26,087 nucleotides of DNA from Candidatus Levyibacteriota bacterium (GTDB lineage Bacteria; Patescibacteriota; Microgenomatia; Levybacterales; UBA12049): assembly GCA_023245515.1 (NCBI GenBank), contig JAHFKE010000005.1:1-26087 (forward strand). Direction: 5' to 3'. Position 1 is the first letter of the stretch; the number at the start of each line of letters is the position of its first letter. Position numbers and translations under genes: made by a program. Shown one piece after another: positions 15,086 to 22,302 of this stretch. The notes under the pieces were generated by a model. It had not been told where the DNA came from. It saw nothing but the letters and a program-made list of their open reading frames with translations, and made no database searches.

Positions 15086-15949
15086 CTAAGCCTGGTGTTC
15101 GCTCACTATTCTTCCTTGCAGGGTTCTCAATTCATCCAGTGCTTTTTTTGCTTCTTCGGAGTTCGGCGGCTTACCGTGCCAGTGAAAATCTTTTTCCATG
15201 AAATCGACACCTTTGCCGGCGATGGTATGGGCGATGATGATGGTGGGTTTTTCATAGATGGCGTGGGCCTGTCCTATGGCGTCAACGAATTGTCTGATGT
15301 TGTGTCCGTCAACTTCTAGAACGTGCCAGTTGAATGCTTCTAACTTGGCGCGCAGGGGCTCAAGGGGCATGACATTTTCTGTAAAGCCATCAATTTGAAT
15401 ATTATTACGATCAATAACGGCGATAATGTTGTTGAGTTTATTTTTTCCCGCAAACATCAGGGCTTCCCAAATGTTCCCCTCATTGAGTTCGCCGTCGCCC
15501 GTCAGGACGTAGGTGTAGTGGTTTTTTTTGTCCATTTTTGCCGCCAATGCGATACCTATTCCTTGGGATAGTCCTTCGCCAAGCGGTCCGGACGTCGTCT
15601 CAAGTCCGGGGAGTGCTGTGCGGTGAGGATGGCCCTGAAGGCGGGAGTTGATTTTTCGAAGCGTTTTTAATTCTTCGATAGGGAAGTAGCCGGCTTGGGC
15701 CATGCTGACGTAGCGGATAGGGCAGATGTGTCCGTTTGAAAGTACGAGGCGATCCCGATCAGCCCAGTCAGGATTTTTGGGATCATGCTTGAGTATATGA
15801 AAGTAGAAGGCAGTAAAAATATCTGCCATGTCCAATGGTCCCGCGGAATGACCGGATCCCGCTTCAAGCAGTGTGGACATCAGAAGTTCACGAGCCTCAT
15901 TGGCTTTAAGTTCGAGTTCAGTTAGTTTTGATTCTGTTAGATCATCCAT
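15086..15949 (-). CDS. transketolase, N-terminal half (thiamine diphosphate-binding domain)
   Basis: A 287-residue subunit of the split transketolase. Visible features are GSGHSAGPLDMADIF (substrate His), HPHRTALPGLETTSGPLGEGLSQG, and the thiamine diphosphate motif GDGELNEGNIWEAL followed by NNIIAVIDRNNIQ. It ends soon after the GKGVDFME segment, as expected for a split N half. It lies 4 bases after the glycerate kinase stop and 6 bases before the C half, so all are one transcript. The enzyme links pentose and hexose phosphates; transketolase also accepts hydroxypyruvate as a donor, which bears on the role of the flanking genes. Confidence 0.94.
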   Translation of the reverse strand: MDDLTESKLTELELKANEARELLMSTLLEAGSGHSAGPLDMADIFTAFYFHILKHDPKNPDWADRDRLVLSNGHICPIRYVSMAQAGYFPIEELKTLRKINSRLQGHPHRTALPGLETTSGPLGEGLSQGIGIALAAKMDKKNHYTYVLTGDGELNEGNIWEALMFAGKNKLNNIIAVIDRNNIQIDGFTENVMPLEPLRAKLEAFNWHVLEVDGHNIRQFVDAIGQAHAIYEKPTIIIAHTIAGKGVDFMEKDFHWHGKPPNSEEAKKALDELRTLQGRIVSEHQA

Positions 15950-15953
15950 TCTG

Positions 15954-17246
15954 TTAGTTTGATAATCTTGGTTTGAGAACGATAAATAAATCTGAGACGT
16001 TCGAATCTTGTTTGCCTGTCAGGACTCCATCTCCCACCTTTTCCAGGAATTCGTAGCTATTGTCATCGGCTAAAAAGGCTTGGGGGTCGAGATTGAGTTC
16101 TTTTGCTTTTCTTATGGTGTCTTCATCGGCGATGGCCCCGGCGTATTCGTAGAAATCCCAGCCGTCAGATCCGACACTGGCGATGACTGTACCATCTTTT
16201 ATAAAAGGCAAGCTGCTTACGATCAGCGCCTGATTTCTTCCGCCTTTGCCATGGCCAGTTATCTTAATAGTTGTTTCGCCACCCGCGATGAGGATGTGGT
16301 TGTCAGGTGTTTCATTAATCAATTGTTTGCCCATTGTGCGACTATCTCCCTGGAGCTTATCCGTCATGACAAATACTTCAAAGCCGAATTCTCGTGCCTT
16401 TTTCTCCATTGCATTAAGGGCGGTGAGATTGCTGAGCATTAAGATATTGGATACTTTTTCAAAATATCTTTCTTCTTTTGGTCTTTCGGTGAAGTCGGAA
16501 GGGGAGAAGGCGTTATAATTTTTCAGATTGAATTTTTCATAGATTGCTGTTGCTTCTTCAATAGTTGTTTTATCTTTTACAAGTGGCGCTGAGGCGATCA
16601 CGGAGAGATCATTGCCCGGGACATCTGAGAAGATAAGATTAACAACAGTGGCAGGATAGAGAATCTTAGCGAAGCCACCACCTTTTACTTTTGATAAATG
16701 TTTTCTGATTGCATTCATCTCAGAAATTGTTGCTCCGCAATCAAGGAGTGCTTTATTAACCTGTATCATATGGTCAAGATCAAGCGTATTGGGAACTTCA
16801 AAGAGTACCGACCCGCCTCCGCAGGTTATGACGAGAACTAAATCTTTTTCAGTGAGATTTGAGAGTTTATCTGTTACTTCTTTGGCGAAATCAAAATTTG
16901 CTTGAGATGGGAGCGGGTGAGTGCCTTTGGTGTATTTAATCTTTTGAAAGCCGGGATCTTCGACGACGTCAATGTCGTATCCTTCCGTGACAAGATCGCC
17001 CAATTTTTCTTCTAGTATTTTACTGTTGCCTCCAGAGCCTTTCCCAAAGCCTACGATAAAAATCTTCTCAAAGTTATTCAGGTCAAATGTTTTGCCCTGA
17101 ATTTTTAGCAGTTTGCCTTCAAGTGAAAAGTCCTTCTTAAAAACTTCCTGTGGCGTAATTGACTCGTAAGCGGCCTCTATCATCTGGAGGACAATTTTGC
17201 GATTGTCGTTGGTAGCAAGAGTATCGTAATTTTTTATGTATCCCAT
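15954..17246 (-). CDS. glycerate 2-kinase (DUF4147/MOFRL family)
   Basis: A 430-residue kinase that makes 2-phosphoglycerate from D-glycerate and ATP. The N-terminal DUF4147 domain shows IVGFGKGSGGNS, LVITCGGGSVLFEVP, MNAIRKHLSKVKGGGFAK and NLIFSDVPGNDLSVIASAP; the C-terminal MOFRL domain shows LIAGGETTIKITGHGKGGRNQAL and SVGSDGWDFYEYAGAIAD. It is not related to GlxK/GarK-type kinases. Motifs are intact and length is typical. It is the first gene of the four-gene operon. No leaderless -10 box or Shine-Dalgarno site is clear before the ATG at 17246, so the promoter is undefined. Confidence 0.92.
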   Translation of the reverse strand: MGYIKNYDTLATNDNRKIVLQMIEAAYESITPQEVFKKDFSLEGKLLKIQGKTFDLNNFEKIFIVGFGKGSGGNSKILEEKLGDLVTEGYDIDVVEDPGFQKIKYTKGTHPLPSQANFDFAKEVTDKLSNLTEKDLVLVITCGGGSVLFEVPNTLDLDHMIQVNKALLDCGATISEMNAIRKHLSKVKGGGFAKILYPATVVNLIFSDVPGNDLSVIASAPLVKDKTTIEEATAIYEKFNLKNYNAFSPSDFTERPKEERYFEKVSNILMLSNLTALNAMEKKAREFGFEVFVMTDKLQGDSRTMGKQLINETPDNHILIAGGETTIKITGHGKGGRNQALIVSSLPFIKDGTVIASVGSDGWDFYEYAGAIADEDTIRKAKELNLDPQAFLADDNSYEFLEKVGDGVLTGKQDSNVSDLFIVLKPRLSN

Positions 17247-17324
17247 GAGCAGTGGGTCTTGTTAGACATTCTCAGTTTAGCAATTTTTAAAAGAGAAGCG
17301 CAAGGGTTTAAAAATCCGATTTAT

Positions 17325-17939
17325 TTAATAGGTGGTTATTCTTAATCGTGATGAATCGAGATTTGCTTGAAATTTCAGTTGAGTTTTCATTTGCACTTTG
17401 TAGAGTTTATCACCAGGATCAAGGGTAAGATTCTGAGATGTCAGGAGCTTGGCTGTGCTGCCGCCATCAAAGTGCATTTCTGAGAACCAAACAGGATGTT
17501 GGTCGGTGGCATTGAAGAGTCGCACATCTGCGGTCTGATTTCCTGTAGGGACATGGATCGATGCTTCAAGGGTGACAGCTTTGATTGCTCCATAATTTGC
17601 TGTATTAATATATGCTTCCAGCCCTGACACATCTTGCCAATCTTCTGAAGAGTTGATTCCACTTCCGAAAGTAATAAATGTTTCCCTGGATCCCACATGG
17701 GAACTTGGCTGTTGCTTCAGGGCAATTGCTTTGCTTGATTCTGTCGCTTGCTTTATTAAGCTGGTACAGCTGGAGGGGCAGAAGCTGTCGGGAGTGGAAG
17801 TTTTCTCTGTTTTGACAACAGGAGTAGGGATAACTTCTTTCTTGAGAGGGGAGAATCCACCATGTAAGAAGGCGATGTCCAAAAGGACTAAATTCACAAA
17901 GATTGAAAGAGAGAAAATGACAATGAAGAATCGCTTCAT
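17325..17939 (-). CDS. secreted or membrane-anchored hypothetical protein
   Basis: A 204-residue protein opening MKRFFIVIFSLSIFVNLVLL, a signal peptide or N-terminal anchor. A Pro/Thr/Lys-rich linker follows, then CPSSC (C54 and C58), which could form a disulfide. The rest looks beta-rich, with alternating hydrophobic strands (AYINTANYGAIKAVTLEAS, TADVRLFNATDQHPVWFSEM, LYKVQMKTQLKF), as in jelly-roll or Ig-like domains. The start is MKRFF because a full promoter lies 7 bases upstream. No family is recognised. A surface binding or structural role is inference. Confidence 0.75.
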   Translation of the reverse strand: MKRFFIVIFSLSIFVNLVLLDIAFLHGGFSPLKKEVIPTPVVKTEKTSTPDSFCPSSCTSLIKQATESSKAIALKQQPSSHVGSRETFITFGSGINSSEDWQDVSGLEAYINTANYGAIKAVTLEASIHVPTGNQTADVRLFNATDQHPVWFSEMHFDGGSTAKLLTSQNLTLDPGDKLYKVQMKTQLKFQANLDSSRLRITTY

Positions 17940-17946
17940 TACTTTT

Positions 17947-17975
17947 ACTCTAGTTAAATCGGCAAGCTTTGTCAA
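17947..17975 (-). promoter_or_regulatory. promoter of the secreted hypothetical protein (leaderless)
   Basis: On the minus strand a perfect TTGACA (17975-17970), a 17-base spacer and TAGAGT (17952-17947), then 7 bases to the ATG at 17939. The -35 box overlaps the upstream in-frame ATG (17975), ruling that start out. Confidence 0.7.
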
Positions 17976-17990
17976 AAGTGGCTGATATAT

Positions 17991-18019
17991 TTGTCCACAA
18001 AAGACTCATAGTGTATAAT
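17991..18019 (+). promoter_or_regulatory. promoter of the ATP-grasp gene (leaderless)
   Basis: TTGTCC (17991-17996), a 17-base spacer and TATAAT (18014-18019), then 7 bases to the ATG at 18027. The upstream ATG at 18018 overlaps the -10 box and is rejected. Confidence 0.65.
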
Positions 18020-18026
18020 GGTGGGC

Positions 18027-19580
18027 ATGGAAAATGTTAGAAGGAGAAGGCGAGAAGATAGAAAAGATAATCTGTCTGAAGATAGCGCATTTCGATGGCA
18101 GGCTCATGGTTTGCAGAAGAGTTTGGAAGAGTTAGGGATGGCAGATGTTGTCGTTAATCCTCAGTTGGAAGTGAGAGATGCTGCCTTCTTTGCTAATAGA
18201 AGAACGTTAGCTTTTAGCGGCTTTAATGCAGAAGCGATCACTATTGTCGCATCAAGTGGAAGCAAAAAAGATGACTCTTCAGACCGGCCGATTAGCACCC
18301 TGCTCATTTTGCCGACAGAAAATGGAGCAGGTATTTTGAAAGATAAGCGGACAGGTAATTTCTATGCTGATTCTTTTTGGTTATGCGAGGATGGAGCGTT
18401 TACATATGTAAAAACTACTGAGCCGATTCCTCTTGATGTTCTTGATGTTACTTATAATGAAAAGCTGGGCAATTCGGGGATGTGGTCCTATACTGCAAGA
18501 CATAGAGAATTGGCACGCGTGGCTGATGATAAAAGGCTTACAAAAGAGCTTTTGAAAAAGGCAGGTTTGAGAGTGCCTGAGGGCATATATCTTACCAGGG
18601 GAGATCGGGATTATACTGAGCAAATAGACGATTTTCTTATTGCAAATCCGGGGAAGGGGATTGTTGTGAAGCCAAATAGTGCAATGGGGGGAAATGGTGT
18701 TGGTCTTTTTGATGGGGAGGATACGCAGGCAATCAAGGATCACGCGCGGAATTTGCTGGAGAAAGGCCATCCTGTTCACGTAGAAGAGCGGATTGTGCCA
18801 CCACGCACAGATAGGCTGGGTACTGATAGTGACGAAGTTGACTATAATTTCAGAATGTTAACGACATTGGATTCCGATAGTCCACATGTTATAGATGGTG
18901 AGATACGATATGCCGCAATGAGTTCTGATCCTGTTAATGTCTCTCAGGGTGCAGGAGTCGCCCGTATTGATACTCTTGAGGATCCTGAGCTTGCTGCCCG
19001 CCTTAATCGTGTGGCGGAAAGCGCAACAAGAGCGTTGTGTAGGCAGGTGCTGAGAGAGGATGAACAGATGTTTGGTCTTATAGGGGTTGATCTGGCAGTT
19101 GATTCCGAGAAGAATATTTACGTTTTCGAGGAGAATACTATTTCAGTCGGAGGATTTAGCACGTTGGTTACATTAGACAAAAAGCCTTTAGAGGCAGTAA
19201 GGGATGTTCTGATTCCATCTGCTACTTCCACACTGGAGGAGGGTTTTCAAGGGAGGGTACCTGTCAGCTCTGATGGTCTTAGTGAAATTCCGGCAGGATT
19301 TAAGGATAAAGAACATGCTTATGAAGGAAATATGGCTATCGGAGAATATGAATCCGCACAGAGAATTCTAATTGAACTTGCAGGGTCTCTGGGTGGTGGG
19401 AACAATAAGTGGTTTTTTAAGCAGTTTATTCTGGTTAGTAATAAGCTAGGTACGGCTGAGGCAGGCATAGCGTATGCGAATAGGTTACTGAGAGAAGATC
19501 CTCATGAAGATGCGCGTAAGCTTAAGGCATATATGGTTGAAATGCAAAGAAGATGTGATGCTCGACAGGGGAGTCAGTGA
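18027..19580 (+). CDS. ATP-grasp ligase-like protein with a helical repeat-like C-terminus
   Basis: A 517-residue cytoplasmic protein. The ATP-grasp core spans about residues 160-390: GKGIVVKPNSAMGGNGVGLF (nucleotide-binding Lys K215), VHVEERIVPP (hinge), DYNFRML, GVDLAVD (D355) and FEENTISVGGFSTL (metal-binding E368/N370). Such enzymes join a carboxylate to an amine or thiol through an acyl-phosphate. The first 150 residues are unfamiliar. The last 100 or so (GNMAIGEYESAQRILIELAGSLG, AGIAYANRLLREDPHEDARKL) resemble TPR-type helical hairpins. Closest by style are RimK, glutathione-synthase and cyanophycin-synthetase-like proteins, but the substrate is unknown. Confidence 0.75.
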   Translation: MENVRRRRREDRKDNLSEDSAFRWQAHGLQKSLEELGMADVVVNPQLEVRDAAFFANRRTLAFSGFNAEAITIVASSGSKKDDSSDRPISTLLILPTENGAGILKDKRTGNFYADSFWLCEDGAFTYVKTTEPIPLDVLDVTYNEKLGNSGMWSYTARHRELARVADDKRLTKELLKKAGLRVPEGIYLTRGDRDYTEQIDDFLIANPGKGIVVKPNSAMGGNGVGLFDGEDTQAIKDHARNLLEKGHPVHVEERIVPPRTDRLGTDSDEVDYNFRMLTTLDSDSPHVIDGEIRYAAMSSDPVNVSQGAGVARIDTLEDPELAARLNRVAESATRALCRQVLREDEQMFGLIGVDLAVDSEKNIYVFEENTISVGGFSTLVTLDKKPLEAVRDVLIPSATSTLEEGFQGRVPVSSDGLSEIPAGFKDKEHAYEGNMAIGEYESAQRILIELAGSLGGGNNKWFFKQFILVSNKLGTAEAGIAYANRLLREDPHEDARKLKAYMVEMQRRCDARQGSQ

Positions 19581-19588
19581 TATCGTCA

Positions 19589-20617
19589 TTATCTTTTTGT
19601 TTCGGAGTTTAGAAAGTCTTCCAGTTGTTTGATAAGTTCTTTGTCTCTTGTTTTTACCGCTATTTCTTCCGTTCCCAGTGTTCCACCCGCACTGACAAGA
19701 TTGTGAGAGCCGAAGATTGCGGATTTCTTATCAACAATAATTAATTTTGCATGGACCATTCTGTCTTGGTGGAGAAGGAGAATATTTTTTTTGTTTTTAA
19801 TTTTGAATCGAAAAATCTTATAAAGAATCTTGTAGGGGAGTTTGGTGAAGTATTCATGACTTCTGGGACAGGTTATGATAGTGATATTCGCGCCTCTATC
19901 AGAGGCTTCGAGTAGTGCTTTGAGAAGTTTGCCTTCAGGGACGAACTGAGAGGCAAAAATAACACTTTCGGTGGATTGTCCGATAAGCTTTATCGCTTCA
20001 TTTTGAATAAGTGACCTTCCGACGATGCCCGCATCCACCAGCACGTCATAGTCGTCGTTGAAATCTATACTGTAGTTATGTTTGGGTTTCTTGTTGTTCA
20101 CCTTGGAGAATTCTTGAGCCATCAAGCTCGCAAAGGAAGGATCTGTAAATTTGACCATAAAGTCGATCATTGTAAGGGCGAAGTCGAAGAGATTGACTCC
20201 TCCCAGCCATGATATGCCATCAACAATATAAAGTTTTTTATGATTGCGTTTGAAGATGCACAGCATTCTGGAGAGGAAACCAGGTTGGTTTGTCATTGTG
20301 ATCTTGACTCCTGCATCAGTTAGGCGATCTTTGAGGAGCTTGCTTTGATGATGGAGGGCAAGCATATACTTACGCCTTGCTCCGTAAAAAGGGGGTATGA
20401 TATTTGGGTTGCCTTCAGTGTATCTCTGCGAAACCCAGTCTGTATGTATGCGTACGTCGATGCCTTCTTTTGCTTTCCGGATTAAAATAGGCTCAAGTTG
20501 CCCAAGGAGCGTCCCATGTTCAAAAAGCATTGATTGGAGATAGATGCGCTTCTTTGCTTTCCCTGCTTGTTCTGCAAAGTCCTCTAGAAATTGGTGGGGA
20601 TTTTGAACATTGACCAC
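19589..20617 (-). CDS. phospholipase D-superfamily protein (cardiolipin synthase-like)
   Basis: A 342-residue protein with two HKD motifs: HKKLYIVD (H126, K128, D133), followed by GGVNL, and HAKLIIVD (H289, K291, D296), followed by GSHNL. Two such motifs form the active site of cardiolipin synthases and related phosphatidyltransferases. It lacks the N-terminal membrane spans of ClsA, resembling the ClsB/ClsC type. The frame is open to 20686, but the start is set at the GTG at 20617, 6 bases after a TATAGT -10 box; upstream codons would overlap both divergent promoters. It stands divergent from a DedA-family gene, so a membrane-lipid context is plausible. Confidence 0.88.
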   Translation of the reverse strand: MVNVQNPHQFLEDFAEQAGKAKKRIYLQSMLFEHGTLLGQLEPILIRKAKEGIDVRIHTDWVSQRYTEGNPNIIPPFYGARRKYMLALHHQSKLLKDRLTDAGVKITMTNQPGFLSRMLCIFKRNHKKLYIVDGISWLGGVNLFDFALTMIDFMVKFTDPSFASLMAQEFSKVNNKKPKHNYSIDFNDDYDVLVDAGIVGRSLIQNEAIKLIGQSTESVIFASQFVPEGKLLKALLEASDRGANITIITCPRSHEYFTKLPYKILYKIFRFKIKNKKNILLLHQDRMVHAKLIIVDKKSAIFGSHNLVSAGGTLGTEEIAVKTRDKELIKQLEDFLNSETKR

Positions 20618-20623
20618 GTAATG

Positions 20624-20629
20624 ACTATA
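20624..20629 (-). promoter_or_regulatory. -10 box of the phospholipase D-like gene (leaderless GTG start)
   Basis: The minus strand reads TATAGT, 6 bases before the GTG at 20617. The same hexamer at the same spacing serves the divergent gene. No clear -35 box. Confidence 0.5.
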
Positions 20630-20669
20630 GCAAATGTGCTCAGGCAGTTGCAATAATTTGTAGCTGGAT

Positions 20670-20698
20670 TTGACGCAGCGCGACATGCATTATATAGT
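20670..20698 (+). promoter_or_regulatory. promoter of the DedA/VTT gene (leaderless)
   Basis: TTGACG (20670-20675), an exact 17-base spacer and TATAGT (20693-20698), then 6 bases to the ATG at 20705. Confidence 0.65.
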
Positions 20699-20704
20699 TG
20701 GTCT

Positions 20705-21325
20705 ATGTTCAATGAGTTATTAAGCAAGGTTGAGATATGGGCGGGGAGTGTCCCGCTTGATCTGTTCGTTTTCCTTGGATCGCTCATCGAGGAAGTAATA
20801 GCACAGATCCCTTCACCGCTCGTGCTGATTACAGCCGGAGTTTTTGCAGAGAAGCAACATTTTTCTCTCGTCCATCTGTTATTTCTGGCAGTACTTGCAT
20901 CTTTGGGTAAGACAATCGGAAGCTGGCCTTTTTATTTTCTGGCAGATAAGATGGAGCATTTTATTACTACACGTTTTGGAAAATTCTTGGGAATATCACA
21001 CAAAGGAGTTGAGGGCATAAGAAAGCATTTCAACGGGACATATAAGGATGAGCTTGTCATTGTTGCTGCCAGGGCGATTCCCTTCATGCCTTCGGTCCAT
21101 GTCTCAATCGTTGCCGGATTTTTTAAGATAAAGCAATGGAAATATTTACGGGCTACGTTCATTGGATATTTTTTTCGTTCTCTTCTCTTTTTATATCTAG
21201 GTTATCAAGGCTTGGCTACGTATGATCAAGGTATCGGAGTGACAGAGACTGTCGCCGGCTTGTTATTTGTAATTCTTTTGGTCGTATTCATCATTTGGAG
21301 GTTGCATTTACGCAAGCGTATTTAG
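20705..21325 (+). CDS. DedA/VTT-domain (SNARE-associated) membrane protein
   Basis: A 206-residue polytopic protein. Family marks are FLGSLIEEVIAQIPSPLVL (acidic residues then Pro near the N-terminus), LGKTIGSWPFYFLADK, and ARAIPFMPSVHVSIVAGFF (the Arg-x-x-Pro re-entrant region), with a basic C-terminus. DedA proteins are proposed lipid transporters or scramblases; some move undecaprenyl phosphate or phosphatidylethanolamine. That could relate to uppP and the phospholipase D-like gene, but no direct link shows. The promoter of the next gene lies inside its last codons. Confidence 0.9.
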   Translation: MFNELLSKVEIWAGSVPLDLFVFLGSLIEEVIAQIPSPLVLITAGVFAEKQHFSLVHLLFLAVLASLGKTIGSWPFYFLADKMEHFITTRFGKFLGISHKGVEGIRKHFNGTYKDELVIVAARAIPFMPSVHVSIVAGFFKIKQWKYLRATFIGYFFRSLLFLYLGYQGLATYDQGIGVTETVAGLLFVILLVVFIIWRLHLRKRI

Positions 21326-21331
21326 TATAAG
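21302..21331 (+). promoter_or_regulatory. promoter of the deaminase-like gene (leaderless)
   Basis: TTGCAT (21302-21307), an 18-base spacer and TATAAG (21326-21331), then 7 bases to the ATG at 21339. The -35 box lies within the end of the DedA coding region. Confidence 0.55.
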
Positions 21332-21338
21332 TATTTTT

Positions 21339-22298
21339 ATGAGCGAAGTAAGGAGGCCCTCAGTAACATTTTTGGGCGAAGATCAGCCAAAATTAAGAAG
21401 GAAGGCAAAGCAAGCATATTCTGATTTATTGCTTGCTGCCAAAGATGCCAGAGCTTTTCCTCCTCAGTCAGGATTTTTTGTCCGTGCGGCCGGAGTGACT
21501 GAGAGTGGTCTTGTTGTAACAGGTGGCAATATTGAATATCAGCTGAGTGATGCATTTGTTCACGGAGAAACATCAGTTATTGCAGGAGCATTCAGTAGAG
21601 CGGGAAAAGATGACAAGCTAACTGCAATCGGGTTTTATAATCGTGAATTTAGCGAGAATCCGCCAGCCCCTTGTGGTAAATGTCGGGATGCCATAAAAGA
21701 ATACTGTGATCCCAAACTGGTTCTTTTAGCAGGTACAGAGAAGAGGATGACTGCCACTCCTTTTAAGGAATATCTCTTTGATTCATTTAAGAGTGTTGAT
21801 CCTGAAGATCTAAGTCCTCAGGGGTATGATGAAGCACGGGTGGCGCTTGGTCAATCACTGGACGCATATCTTCCTGAGCGCATGCGCAGCAGGCTTTATG
21901 GAGCAGCGCTTGTTGGTGAGAGTAGGGGTATTTTTAGAGGGAGTTTCTATACCAATGCTGGATATGATGCCTCTCCGCCAATTCTTAACGCTGTTCAGGT
22001 ATGGAGGAATACTGCTGGTGATCTTGATTTTTCTAAAGTAGTGCTTGGTGCATATGACAGGCTTCCTAAGCCTTCATATCGGGATCGTCAGGCTCTTTTG
22101 GAGCTTGATGAATCACTGATGTTGGCAACAGGAAGAGAAAAGCCTCTTGAAGTAGAGTTGGTTAGCTTTGATCGTCAGACGGGTGATGTTACAGGGGCAG
22201 CAGTTACCAATAGTAGAGAATGGCTTCCACACCCTTTTTCTCCCGCAGCTTTTGGTATGACCCGAGCCTTGGAGCGTCAGATAGAGGTATTGGGATAG
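21339..22298 (+). CDS. tandem cytidine-deaminase-like protein
   Basis: A 319-residue protein in which two deaminase-fold halves can be seen. The N half keeps the zinc site: HGETSVIAGA (H75, catalytic E77) and PCGKCRD (C112, C115), after a nucleoside-binding-like GGNIEYQL. The usual zinc motif of cytidine deaminases is C/HAE, so the HGE form is unusual. The C half repeats the pattern without zinc ligands (GSFYTNAGYDASPPILNAVQVW) and ends WLPHPFSPAAFG, like the LLPxAFGP end of Cdd. This is the architecture of E. coli Cdd, where the second domain is inactive. It likely deaminates a pyrimidine nucleoside, with substrate uncertain. It converges with purF, 4 bases apart. Confidence 0.78.
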   Translation: MSEVRRPSVTFLGEDQPKLRRKAKQAYSDLLLAAKDARAFPPQSGFFVRAAGVTESGLVVTGGNIEYQLSDAFVHGETSVIAGAFSRAGKDDKLTAIGFYNREFSENPPAPCGKCRDAIKEYCDPKLVLLAGTEKRMTATPFKEYLFDSFKSVDPEDLSPQGYDEARVALGQSLDAYLPERMRSRLYGAALVGESRGIFRGSFYTNAGYDASPPILNAVQVWRNTAGDLDFSKVVLGAYDRLPKPSYRDRQALLELDESLMLATGREKPLEVELVSFDRQTGDVTGAAVTNSREWLPHPFSPAAFGMTRALERQIEVLG

Positions 22299-22302
22299 CT
22301 TC

